Source: Ophioceras dolichostomum
Taxonomy: Eukaryota; Ascomycota; Sordariomycetes; Magnaporthales; Ophioceraceae
Length of the DNA: 26,127 nt
NCBI GenBank assembly: GCA_003049485.1
Contig: PYST01000462.1
Location: forward strand, 1 to 26,127
Reading direction: 5' to 3'
This document shows, piece by piece, positions 1-10,243 of this stretch; position 1 is the first letter of the stretch, and each line of letters begins with the position of its first letter. The notes under the pieces were generated by a model. That model did no database searches, was not told the origin of the DNA, and saw only the letters and a list, made by a program, of their open reading frames with translations. Made by a program: the position numbers and the translations under genes.

Positions 1-285
1 GCTTTTCTTAACTGAACCTGATGCTTTCAGAAAAAGGGACGGAATCTGTGCGAGATAAAAGGTTTTCTGATGTCGTTTTTATCATTGGACAACATCCCAT
101 CCCTTACGCTCCAGATCCAGACTGGGGAACCAAAGAACATTGTCAAGAACAAAAGCAAAACCGCGACCTTGCGCGCCGCGTTGGAACATCTTCCCAGCCT
201 CAGGGCTGCGATTGTGGAACACCTTCACGACCGTAGAGTCGAGGCACTTCATCACTCTGACAGTCCCCGCGACATCTGCGGCCCG
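1..285. other. Left edge, no supported gene
   Basis: Short overlapping reading frames occur on both strands, but none has a recognisable motif, intron signals or a coherent start. The 3' end of the decayed minus-strand gene remnant begins just to the right. I see nothing else here. Confidence 0.4.
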
Positions 286-890
286 CTAGGATGTTGTTGC
301 GGAGGAGCCACTGGCCGGCTCGCGGCCAACGTCCACCTTGTTGGTGCGACTGGCTCCATCAAACGTCTCGAACCCACCGGAGAGTCCCTCTTGGAGAGCC
401 AGCCCCGGAATTCCGGGGAGGCCGTGCCGGCTAGGCGCGGAGTTCCACTTGAGAAGGAACTGGGAAGGGATTTCGGGCGGGCGCTGCAGTCGTGGTCGGC
501 ATGCAGCTGAACTCGTCCGGAACAACCTCCCCGTCCTCGGTTACGATGAATTCGGTGGGCGTAACCACTGCGTCGGGGGTTGGCTGAATGCCGTGCTCGC
601 GGAGTTGATCAAGGGGTAGTAGCTTCTCGCCTTTGCACCCCACCGGCACTCTGACACCCTCGCCGTTGCACGCCACGACCTTTTCGTCCTCGCCAATGTC
701 GAAATGCTTGTGGACGAGGTGGATGTCCTAGGCATTGATTAGCGAGACCATGGGATACAAGCAGCTGCCCGAGAGCGGTGATAGCCTTCGGAGAAAGCTC
801 GACGCGCTGAGAGACGTCGTAAACGTCGTCGAGGCCGTTGTGGAGAGAGCCGGCAAGTTGGCCTTTGCGGAAGCCAACTGCGTTGGCGTA
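286..890 (-). pseudogene. Frameshifted remnant of an unrecognised fungal protein gene
   Basis: Three consecutive minus-strand segments each read like real protein but lie in different frames. The first (about 890 to 729) contains QRVELSPKAITALGQLLVSH. The second (727 to 431) contains IHLVHKHFDIGEDEKVV and VTPTEFIVTEDGEVVPDEFS. The third (about 480 to 286) contains HGLPGIPGLALQEGL and ETFDGASRTNKVDV. The first join needs only a one-base shift at about 728, with no room for an intron. The second shift is at about 460-480. No convincing start ATG lies upstream: an in-frame TGA precedes the first segment. The order fits a single gene inactivated by indels. I do not recognise the family. Alternative: a live gene with sequencing indels, or frames that are open by chance. 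Confidence 0.4.
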
Positions 891-1507
891 CCACCTCGGT
901 CAACAACACCGGCATGGATATCTTTCTCTTTCATCAGGTGGAAAGATCATGCAGCAGGAAGTCTGGAGAAGGGTGCGTACCAGCTGGCCAAATGGAAGTT
1001 AGGTTGCAGTGACCGCTTTTTTGATCGGGACAGTTCGCTCAAGAGAGCGCGTAGGCTGGAAAACGGAGACGGAAGGTGTGGGTCAAAGGCTCCATGTATG
1101 CTTGCTCGCCAACCATCATTAGGCGACAGCCCCAAGAAGGGATGTCGTCGCCGGTATCGAGGCTCATGAACCGAGGTTAAGTAGCTGCGTCTTTCGAGAT
1201 GCGTACACGAAGAATGTCGGTGGTTGGTCTAAAAGCGTAAGAATAATGTTGACTGCGTTGCCAAAAGGAGGTAGGGACCTATCAATCTGATTGGTTTGCT
1301 TCGGAGAGAGGGGACACTTGTACGTGCTGTTGGCATTGGGAATGTTGGTATGACTCACCAAAAGTGCGACGCGGGAAAGACATGGGTGTAGCAGTTGGTA
1401 ACAAGGTATGTGCCGACGGGAAAACACATGGACTACGGGAGCCCGAGAGCACACAGGACTAAGCGCACGCTGGCATCCCTTCGTCGCAGGTACATCGATA
1501 AGTGGGT
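891..1507. other. Gene-poor spacer
   Basis: No reading frame here has family motifs or splice-site support on either strand. The right end runs into the outer copy of the 221-bp tandem duplication that contains the cnxH C-terminal segment. Confidence 0.4.
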
Positions 1508-1890
1508 TTATGATTTATTATCCTCGATTTTCAGGCCTGCGGCACCATCTCTGTTCGCTCTCCAGATGCCTTCCCCATCCTCAAATGCCTCATGTTTCCA
1601 GACCTCGACGCGCGCTTTCGCCTCCTCCAGTGCCTTATCGCCAGGCCGCCTGGAGTCAACTGCCCGAAGGCACACAGGACTAAGCGCACGCTGGCATCCC
1701 TTCGTCGCAGGTACATCAACAAGTGGGTTTATGGTTTATTATCCTCGATTTCCTGGCCTGCGGCACCATCTCTGTTCGCTCTCCAGACGCTTTTCCCATC
1801 CTTCAACACCTCATATTTCCAGATCTCGACGCGCCTTTTCACCTCGTTCATTGCCTCCTCGCCGGCCCTCCAGGCGTCCTGGCGATGAGG
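1451..1890. repeat. 221-bp diverged tandem duplication covering the end of cnxH
   Basis: Two tandem copies with a period of 221 bp, about 1451-1671 and 1672-1890. Both begin with the block ACACAGGACTAAGCGCACGC (1451 and 1672). Both contain the same stop-codon region (TTA at 1508-1510 and 1729-1731 on the plus strand) and the cnxH C-terminal codons. They differ by many substitutions but keep the same spacing, so the duplication is old rather than an assembly error. The period is not a multiple of three. Confidence 0.85.
1508..1660 (-). pseudogene. Duplicated C-terminal segment of cnxH (partial copy)
   Basis: Read on the minus strand, this outer copy of the duplication encodes about 50 residues parallel to the end of the intact gene. 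It has ARVEVWKHEAFEDGEGIWRA and NRDGAAGLKIEDNKS then TAA, against RRVEIWKYEVLKDGKSVWRA and NRDGAAGQEIEDNKP in cnxH. There are no internal stops or indels, and the W-K of the family C-terminus is kept. It lacks the rest of the protein and a start codon, so as it stands it is a partial copy. A possible acceptor-like GGGCAG just upstream (revcomp of 1661-1666) leaves open that it serves as an alternative last exon. That idea is inference only. Confidence 0.6.
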
Positions 1891-2328
1891 GGTCGAAACG
1901 GCGAGCACGATGCTCAACTCGCTGACAGGGACGACGCCAAGGCGATGCACCACGGCGAACCCTTTCAACGAGTGCTTGGCCGTCGTCTCTTTGGCGATCT
2001 CCATCATCGTCCGCAGCGCCATGGGGGCGTATGCTGTGTACTGAAGCTCCTCGACCTTGACGCCTCCAAAGCTGTTCCTCGTCATTCCTAAGCATGACCA
2101 CGTATATGTTAGTAGAAACCAGAGAGCGCCGTGGACGAGCAACAGCCACCCAGACCAGTGATTGGGGGTCCTCTAACCGATAAATAGCACAATGGCACCG
2201 GCCTCGTCACTTCGTGTTTGGTCCATTACATGCTGTACGTCGATGTGGCCCTCTGTGAGAGCCGCGTAGCAACCGGGTTCCCGCAACTCGTCCGCCGGGG
2301 CCTGGGCCTGGGCCGCGGACAGGCTCAT
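1729..2328 (-). CDS. cnxH: Molybdopterin synthase catalytic (large) subunit, MoaE/MOCS2B family
   Basis: Predicted to transfer sulfur from the small subunit (MoaD/MOCS2A type) onto precursor Z, making molybdopterin for nitrate reductase and other Mo enzymes in the cytosol. The two-exon model is exon 1 at 2328-2178 and exon 2 at 2087-1729, with a 90-nt intron (GTTAGA...CTTAG, with CTAAC upstream of the acceptor). It gives 169 aa, typical for the family. Exon 1 reads CYAALTEGHIDVQHVMDQTR then AGAIVLFIG. The splice joins this to MTRNSFGG (usually GTTR). Diagnostic motifs follow: YTAYAPMALRTM (67-78), HRLGVVPVSELSI (98-110), AVSTPHR (113-119), and EIWK with the conserved lysine at 141, then WRANRDG. 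The ATG at 2328 is the only one giving a complete N-terminus. It is divergent from the splicing-factor gene at 2661. The GTTAGA donor is slightly atypical. Confidence 0.9.
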
Positions 2329-2660
2329 TGTAGCGTAGATGGAGTTTAGATGCGCTGGACACTATATTCTCGGGCCGTGCGATTTTGTCGCAAATTCCCA
2401 ATCCCAATAGTTCAGGCGCGAGATTGGCATCCAGTTCAGCCCAGTGACTTCGAGCGATTCGTGGATGACTAAGCGTGCTGAGAGCCCCACTCAGTGACCT
2501 CACTGGCTGCTGGCCTAGCTTTTCAGCGACCGACCCGCCTGTCGCATCGAGCATTTATGTACCTTAAGCACCTGAGGTACCAGGAACGAAACGGGCTACC
2601 GTCACCTCCCGCCTCCCGCCTCCCGCCTCCTCGTCGCACACATGCGTCGGCCTCGCAGTC
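2329..2660. promoter_or_regulatory. Shared divergent promoter region of cnxH and the RBM5-like gene
   Basis: The 332 bp between two head-to-head start codons must hold the 5' leaders and core promoters of both genes. A C-rich tandem array of CCTCCCG units lies at 2605-2630, 31 bp before the right-hand ATG, typical of pyrimidine-rich fungal leaders. An imperfect KpnI-like palindromic run, ACCTGAGGTACCAGG, lies around 2571-2584. I see no clear TATA box. Confidence 0.5.
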
Positions 2661-5600
2661 ATGTCGGAGAACTACCGGTCGCGATATGACGACTCGCGGC
2701 CTAGATCGCCTCGACGCGATGTCTACCCGGCTCCGGCTTCCCGTGGACCGCGAAATGGTACAGCTTCAGGCATTCTCTTAAAGGACCCGTAGGACCCGTT
2801 TGGCCGCTTGGTAGAATGAAAGAGCAACCACTGATTTATGGGCGCCTGCCGCCTTCCCCCGGTTGATATAGATCGCTCGAGAAGCCCTGGGAGAGGCCTG
2901 GTGCCCCCCCGCCAACCGCCGCCAAACATTGCGTATCTCAACGAACCGTATCGCGACTACCATACTGGATGGACGCACGGCGCCAACTATCAGTCCTCCG
3001 ATCCCTGGAATAGTCGGGACTATGGCGAATCGGGCCGCTACTGCGGTCCCCCAGGTTTCCGTGGAGGAGACTATGGCTACCCTCCAAGGGAAGACCTTCT
3101 TCCAAGAGACGACCATCGGCCGAGGGATGGCTATCGACCGAGAGAAGATTATCGCTCATGGAATCACGGGCACCCGCCGGAGTACTTTCGCCAGCCGGAG
3201 GGCTTGCGCCCAGAAGGGGACCCGCGTCCGCAAGGGGCGTTCCGTCCAGTGGATGACTCCCACCAGAGATTAATCGATCATCGCAGGGAGCGCTACCTTT
3301 CGAGAACCGTCGGCTTCTCGAGGGACTACTCGAGGAATGATGATCGCACTATTGAGGGCTACCATCCACAAGACCCCTGTCTAACAGAAAACAACCGTCC
3401 GATGCTCGAGCAGCCTTCGATGGCTGACTCTAGCCGAAGAGCCGACGACCATCCTGGGGACCACTCGAGGGACGACTATCGGAGAGACGACTACCGCTCG
3501 ACCGATGACCACCACCCGCGAGATGCTCCCCCGCAGCCGAGAGGCCGCCGTCTAGAAACCACCGACACGCTGTCGTACGACGACGACGACGCCGGATGGG
3601 AAGAAGACCCGGAGTCCGACTATGAGAGTCGCTCGCGGCGCAGGAGCGGTTCAAGGTCCTCCCAGTACTCGGATCGCTCTTATCGCTCTGATCGTTCTGA
3701 TCGCCCTCGCACGCCGAGCCAACGCCCCGAGGTCCACCACACACTGATTTTAGAGGGACTTCCCGACGGCATCGCAGTCCACGATGTGAGCTTGACTCCG
3801 AGAAACCCCTTGTCCTGTTATAAAGTCTCTCTTCACATATAACTAACTTGGCCATTGTCCGCCTTGCTTTCCACAGATCGCGAATGCCTTCCAGGCTATT
3901 CAGCAGTCGCATACCTACGTCCGCGATTGCATCAGGGAGATCCGACTGCGAACGAACAAGTCAGGTTGGTGGCTACTTCATCTTATGTCATAGGCTTCGG
4001 GGGCTCGTGCTAACCCCGTCCTAGGCCGCCCGATCTGCTTTGTGGATTTCTACAGGACAGAAGAAGCAGAGGACTTCGTCGAACGCAACCACAAGGTCAT
4101 GATATTCTATATTCCTGGACCCATGGGCTCGGAACACCAGCCACTACGCGTCAGTGTCAACTACAGTAGGCAGAGAGAGGGCGTAAGGACCGGCCGAGAT
4201 GATGACTGGGCGTGCTCAAGTGTTTGTTGCTCCCCTTCCTTCACAATACCCTTCGCATGTCCAGTTCCGATCCTGATTGTATTGTATTTGACCAGTGCCC
4301 GGGCAACAACTACCGCCACCGGTTGACTTGCCACAAATGTGGAAGAGATAGAGGTGAGCAAGACCGACCTCCTTGCCTCCCAACATCCCCCAGACCCCTT
4401 GAAGTCCAGGCAAGATTGACAACAATATTGGACATACTCACCCAGACGACCCACAAGACGCGCCTTTGGGCATGCATCTAACGGGTGAGAGCGACGAGGC
4501 GAAACCCCAAGTGCCGTCCCAGTACCTAGTCGTCAGAAGCCTCGGGCAGTCTATCACGGAGCAGATCCTGGCAGACGGGCTTGCCCAGCTTTGCGTCGAG
4601 GAGACCAAGCAGGAGCCAGCTCCAGAGCCACAACCCACCTCTGATGGCCCTCCGCCACCCAAAAAACTCAAGTGCACCGCGCCATTCAATAGGCTCGAGA
4701 CCCTCGGCGCGCGGCCGGATTCTCTTCGCCGGGTCTTCTTGATGCGCGACTCTACCACACACAGGTCTTGGAACTACGGCTTTGCCGAGTTCTGGACTCT
4801 TGAGGACGCAAGGCGCGCCATGGCGAAATTCTTAGACATGCCCAAGTTCACCATCGCGTCCAAGAAGGTCGTCGTGGCTTTCATTCACACTGGAGTCTTC
4901 GTCCCCGTCACGGGTGACCCCACACATCCGCAACACACCAGCCTACCAGGGACATTCACGCCCGTATACAATCCGAACATCACCGTCAAATATTGGGATG
5001 AACGCACATTCCCGAGCATCATTGAGCTGCGGAACCTGAAGCCACCGCAGTATCTCCTCCCAGATCCAGCGGTCTCCAAGAAGACGGTGGACAAGCGGAC
5101 CACGGGCTCCGGCAAGCGTCCATTTGCAGGGAAGGACGCAGACAGCAGCAGCAAGAGGCCTAAGAAGGCTAAGGACCAGGACAAGGGAAAGGAAGCGACT
5201 GCTACCATGGGATCGCGAATGCAGGCTTGGGCTGAGAAAAGAAGAGAGTTGCGCCCGGTCGTCGGTGAGCCCCAGTCCAAGCCTAGTACAACAGCCTTTG
5301 ACGAAGAAGCCAGCAGCAAAATCGCCAAGAGCACTGCTGCTAGCGACTCCTCCAAGCGTAAGCTTCTACGGAGTGCCTCCGGTCCCCGCGCCACGCACCT
5401 TCGGGACACGCTCACGTCATACGCCTCGGTCGACGGTAGGACGTGTCTCCTATGCCTGGAGAGGTTCGAGACCTCTCAGACTCTACGCGACCACGAGGTC
5501 CTCGCCCCGACGCACAAGGCGAACCTGCTGGCCAAGCGGCTCCAGAAGCTCGCCATCAAGCGGCTCGCGAGCGAAGGGAATGGAAATGCAGAGGCGAAGG

Positions 5601-5974
5601 GGAAGGAGAGGGAAGGGGAGGGGGCGAACGGCGACAGGAATGACAACAACAACAAGAGAAAGCACAAACCCGAGACGCTCGTTCGGCGCCGGAAGGTGAG
5701 GCGGTTGGCGAAGGCGCCGGTTTACGTCTCATTCGCAGATGTCGACTCTCTTCGTTGCATGCTGTGCGAGCGCCGCTTTGGACGCGCCGAGGCCCTGCGT
5801 CTCCATGAGCGCGAGAGTAAGCTCCACCGCGCGAACCGGAAGGACAAGGAGGTGGTGCAGCGCGCCGTCGCGAGGTTGAAGACGATGGGCAAGACCCCTG
5901 CTAGACTCCGGCCCGCGGCACCGGCGCCCAAGCTTGGCGCTGTCGCTACCGCCGCTGAGGACCAGGCAGAACAT

Positions 5975-6010
<36 letters not shown>

Positions 6011-6463
6011 CAACAACAATACCGCGACCGTGCGAAGGAGCGGCGTACGACGTTTAGTATGCGGATGCCTGCCAAGGGGTCGGGGACGGCGACGGGGAAG
6101 GGAGGGTGGGCTAAGAAGCCACTGCAGCACCAGCAGCACCAGCAACAAGCGCTGCCATCACCACCATCATCATCATCAGCATCGGCATCTGCGTCTGCAT
6201 CAGCACTGCCGTTGCCATCCAAGGGCGCGGCGCTGCTGAGCAAGATGGGATGGACGGCCGGCCAGGGCCTCGGGGCGGACGGCGCCGGCCCTGCGGAGGC
6301 TCTCAGGACGGAGCTGTACGTCCCCGGCGTGGGGCTCGGGGCCGAGGGCGGGAAGGTGGGGGACGCGGCGGAGGAGGCGTCGAGGAGGACGGTGGGGCAC
6401 TATGAGGATTTCGTGAAGCGGACGAAGGACAACGCAAGGGAGCGGTTTGAGCGGTTGGGTTAG
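2661..6463 (+). CDS. RBM5/RBM10-like splicing factor (RRM, RanBP2 zinc finger, RRM, two C2H2, G-patch)
   Basis: Nuclear RNA-binding protein of the RBM5/RBM10 type, expected to act in early spliceosome assembly. The six-exon model is 2661-2757, 2872-3785, 3877-3964, 4025-4221, 4296-4353 and 4446-6463 (introns 114, 91, 60, 74 and 92 nt), giving 1,123 aa in one frame. Order of parts: an Arg/Asp/Ser/Tyr-rich N-terminus (1-310) with RD, RS and DDYR repeats; RRM1 (about 322-412, HTLILEGLPDG and GRPICFVDF); a RanBP2-type zinc finger (428-447, WACSSCPGNNYRHRLTCHKC) that appears only when the GTTTGT intron at 4222 is removed; RRM2 (about 477-601, YLVVRSLGQSI and YGFAEF); C2H2-like fingers (785-808 and 889-912); 15 glutamines (962-976); a Ser/Ala run; and a G-patch (about 1043-1088, LLSKMGWTAGQGLG). 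An OCRE domain is not obvious. Two C2H2-like motifs instead of one is a variation on animal RBM5. Confidence 0.92.
5975..6019 (+). repeat. CAG9-CAA6 polyglutamine tract
   Basis: Inside the RBM5-like gene, nine CAG codons are followed directly by six CAA codons, encoding 15 glutamines between the second C2H2-like motif and the G-patch. Such a tract is likely to vary in length between strains. Confidence 0.95.
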
Positions 6464-8568
6464 TTAATGCCTGCCAGATATCCGGCTGATGGCCGATAAC
6501 AACCGAGCTTTACTGGCTGTTGCTCAGCTTAGGGTTTGAAGATTCAGCATATGGGATTTGGATGGATTTCGAGAAAATGCGGTGCTCACGTTCGTGAAGC
6601 GTCACTTTGGGTGCTTCAACTGCGTCCGAATGGAGGAACTTTGCACACAGCTGTCATCTCGTGTTTGCGCCCCGTCATCTCATGTCATCTGATATTTTCC
6701 CGTCAATGCCAGAAACCTAAGCGCTTTGGACCACCTTCGGTCCTTTTCTACAAACCTATTCTGATCCTTGCGGTCCGCTTATCATTATACTTCTCACTCA
6801 TCGAAAGAAGTACTCGATTGATAGATTCCCTTTCACATCTCCGCAATCAGGCAAGTGTCGAGCGGGCTGAGGCGAGGAGAGGACCGCTATCTCTGCGCCG
6901 CTGAGGATGGTAGGTAGCGCATAACTGCTCGTGTCACATGTACCGTGTCACCATTGATGAAAAAAACGTCAACGGCGACACCAGCACAAAGTCAATTCAT
7001 CGATCTTCACACTTTGCTTCCAGCAAGTTGCAGACCGTTCTGCGGTGTAGAACGGTTCTACACGTGACGATCTCTCGCGACCTAGTGCCCAGAGACTCGG
7101 CACGGGGACCCGTGGCAGCTCGTCGCACCAAAAAAAAAAAAAACCTCGATATCCATTCATCCTATGGAAACCATTGATACATGCGGACTTTCTTCTCGGA
7201 CTCTTTCTACAGTATAGTACGCTGACGAGATGGAAATAAAGGCAAGAGGATTTGATTTCATCAAGCCTGTCGGTCCCGTCCTGTCGCTCAGAAGGACAGG
7301 ATCGCAGACGACAATTTTTGGTGATCGGCGTGGGATTGGCACTGAGACGCCAAGAAGCCCCAAGAAACTGGGTGCTTGGTCCCCCAGCCTCCGCGGGCTG
7401 GCCTCAGTGTGGCCTGTCGCCTGATGCGACGCGGCTCAATTTTAATATCGGATTACGTCTGGTGCCTCGGAAAGTGGGCGAAGAGCGCCTGGAGGGAATC
7501 CCCAAGGTGCTGTGGCCCTCGCTTCTCCAGTGGCCGGCCGCCAGCCACCGCCAGCAGCAGCACCCGCACTGCAGCTAGCCAGCCGCTCCCGAGGCTGGAT
7601 CTGCACTGGGAAACTGCGCCCAGCGAGACAGACAGCGCAGTGGACGCACGCACCTAAGTGCGTCGTCGCAATTGGGGCCATCGTGGGTTCTGACGCCACA
7701 TACTTTTTTTTTTCCTGCGCCTTTTTTCTTCACAGCAGTATTGAGTTCGGCCTCCTTTTCTTGCACTCCAGCCTTTGGAGGACGGACGCCGAAATGAGGC
7801 CAGTTTGCCAGCTGGTGGTCCCGTCGATGACAAATTCGATCTGTCACGGCCCGGAGAACTCGACGCCCAGGCTGCCGTACCCATCTTAGCCACTCCGAGT
7901 CCCATTCCGCACCTGCTCCGCCCTTTTGCCCAGCAATTGCCAAGCGGGCTTTCCCCCCTCGTCCTGCCTTCCCACTGGACGAGCCTCCGCTCACCTGCCA
8001 CGCCTGCTATTCTGAGCCCCTCGGAGCTAGCGTGCGACAAGGCCACCAGTTCGAGGGTGAAAAGGGAGGCTTTTTCTCGGCTCCACGATGGCTGCTGTCT
8101 TTTATGCTTGTGTGTTGACGATTCCGCTTCCTTCGCTTCTTGGGTAGGCAGTCAAAGGAGACTTGGTAGGGCCTCGTTATATTTTTCAAGACGGAGAGGG
8201 CTAGGCTGGGGCAATTGAATCCATTCCTGAGGATCTCGTCGGCAAGGTCGGTCTCTTTTCCCTCATTTTTCTTGGAAGAGCCTCCTGTTCTTAAAAGAGC
8301 GCAGTTCGTCCCAATTCCGTCCCAAAAAATCGTACCCACCCCTGCCATCGGTTTTGCAAACATCCACGCGCCCTCATCTTCCCCGGACGCCACCGCACGG
8401 CTGGTAACGAAAAGCCCCGATCGAGTGACACAGCGCCCGTCGGTCCACGTCGTCCACTTTCCACGGTCCCCGACTCGTCGCGACTTGTCCTCGACTTCCT
8501 CCTCGAATTCCTCCTCGACCAAACGAATTCCAGAGCCACCAGTTGCCGGGGCACCCGAGCACATTCCA
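6464..8568. other. 2.1-kb gene-poor interval between the splicing factor and the protease
   Basis: No reading frame on either strand shows a known motif or a coherent splice structure. The left part should hold the 3' UTR of the RBM5-like gene, and the right part the pyrimidine-rich 5' leader of the protease (TTTTCCCTCATTTTTCTTGG, about 8255-8274). Homopolymer runs occur at about 7129-7142 (A) and 7704-7714 (T). A short perfect palindrome lies at 7045-7063. The frame of the protease stays open upstream to 8215, but the residues there look non-coding. Confidence 0.5.
7045..7063. repeat. 19-bp palindrome (GTGTAGAAC-G-GTTCTACAC)
   Basis: A perfect 9-bp inverted repeat around a single G. An overlapping alternative hairpin, CCGTTCT...AGAACGG, starts at about 7036, so the two stems are mutually exclusive. 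It lies in the non-coding interval, about 600 bp after the stop of the RBM5-like gene. It could be a dimeric transcription-factor site or chance. Confidence 0.6.
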
Positions 8569-10243
8569 ATGAGGCTCGTCGATTCGGGACGGGTGGCGCT
8601 CGCAGCCGCGCTCCTCGCGGTAGCGCCACCGCTAGCGGCGGGGAATGTTATCTCGTTCGACCTTAACCGGGCCTCGCCCGCGAGCCACATGTCGGCGCCG
8701 CTCTCCAGGCGGCTGTCACCACTGCTGGGAAAGCGGGCGACTTTCGTCGAGTCAATAGCCAACAACATCACGGGCGGGGGATACTACATAGATGTGACCG
8801 TGGGCACGCCGCCGCAGCCGCAGCGTATGGTGCTGGACACGGGGAGCAGCGACGCTTGGGTCGTGGCCGTGAATGCGGACCTGTGCACAAGCTCAAGGCT
8901 ACAGGCTTATTACTTCGACACCTGCAGCAGCCCATGTACGTTTCCCGTATCTCTCGCCCCATGCATCATCCGAAGATCCGGAATCCGACATGAGAGACTG
9001 ACATTCACTTTCGCTTCAACCCCCCTGTTGACCAGATGACTCGTCCAAGAGTACGACCTTCGCCATGAAGGACCGCGGCGGCTTCGAAATAACATACCTC
9101 GATGGCTCGACGGCGCGAGGCGACTACGTGACGGACGACTTCTCGATCGGCGGCACGACGATCAAGTCGCTGCAGATCGGCGTGGCGAGCCAGACTGTGC
9201 GCGGCACGGGCATCCTTGGCGTGGGCTACAGCACGCACGTGGCCGCAGACAACGTGTACCCCAACATCATCGACCAGCTGGTCTCCCAGTCGCTGATCCC
9301 CGTCAAGGCCTACAGCCTGTGGCTCAACGACCGGCGCGCCCCGACCGGCAACATCCTGTTCGGCGGCATCGACACGTCCAAGTTCATAGGACCCTTGGCC
9401 GTCATGCCGCTGGTCCCGGATGTGTCCAGCCGCGAAATCAGCAGCTTCACCGTCGTGATGACCAACCTCACGCTCGCCTTCTCCAACTCGACCGTCCTGG
9501 ACGTCGACGTGGGGACCTCGACCACCCGCTCCAAGAACAACACCCGCACCACCATCCACGGCTCCCCGGCCCTGCTCGACTCGGGCACCACCCTCACCTA
9601 CCTCCCCGACAAGATGGCCTCCAAGATCTTCTCCGCCGTCGGCGCCGTGACCGAGTCGCGCGAGACGGGCCTCACCTTCATCGCCTGCTCGACGCTGGAG
9701 ACCGGCCCGGCCTTCACCATGACCTTCGGCTTCGGCACCGCGGCGGGCTCCTCCATCTCCGTGCCTGTCCACGAGATGGTCCTCGACGTCCTGGGCGCCG
9801 AGCTCCAGGCGATCCTGCCCACCATCCGGGGCATCCCCCGCGACGACGTGTGCCTCTTCGGCATCCAGTCGACCTCCGAGTTCGGCAGCGTCGACTCCGA
9901 CCTGGTGACCACCAACTTCGCCCTGCTGGGCGACACCTTCCTGCGCAGCGCCTACGTCGTGTACGACCTGGCCCACAACCAGGTCGGCCTCGCGCAGGCG
10001 AACCTCAACGCCACGGCCACCACCGTCGTCGAGCTGAGCGCCGCCGACACGGCGCTGCCGGCCCTGACGGGCGTCGCGACCCAGGTGTCGAACCCGCAGG
10101 GCACGGGCCTGGGGGGCGGCTCGGGGAGCGGCAGCGCCGCGGCGCCGAGGCTGATCGCGGGGAGCGGCGGGAGGGAGTTGTTGGCCGTCGCGGCCGTTTC
10201 GGGACTGTTCGCTGTCTTCGGCGGCGCGTTTTTCGCCATGTAG
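8569..10243 (+). CDS. Secreted, probably GPI-anchored, pepsin-type aspartyl protease (yapsin/candidapepsin-like, family A1)
   Basis: Extracellular or cell-wall endopeptidase. The two-exon model is 8569-8935 and 9036-10243, with a 100-nt intron (GTACGT...ACCAG), giving 524 aa. The start at 8569 is chosen because it begins directly with a signal peptide (MRLVDSGRVALAAALLAV, about 1-24); the frame is open further upstream but without such a sequence. A Lys-Arg at 55-56 (LLGKR/ATF) is a likely kexin site that would remove a propeptide. Catalytic aspartates are D90 (MVLDTGSSDAW) and D304 (ALLDSGTTLTYLP). The splice joins CSSP to YDSSKSTTF; GTGILGVGY and NILFGGID are typical of the family. The C-terminus has a Gly/Ser/Ala-rich linker and a hydrophobic tail (about 504-524) ending FGGAFFAM, as expected for a GPI signal. 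Several N-glycosylation sequons are visible. No linked partner gene is evident. Confidence 0.93.

Noticed and set aside
1395..1925. Plus-strand frames of 91-176 aa with repeated peptides over the 221-bp duplication
   Set aside because: They are antisense to the cnxH C-terminal coding region, and their repetition comes from the tandem duplication.
7129..7142. Poly(A) run as the tail of a retroposed gene
   Set aside because: No coding remnant or terminal motif lies before it and no target duplication is evident. It is a plain homopolymer run.
8215..8568. Upstream in-frame extension of the protease
   Set aside because: The 118 extra residues look non-coding, and they would bury the signal peptide that starts at 8569.
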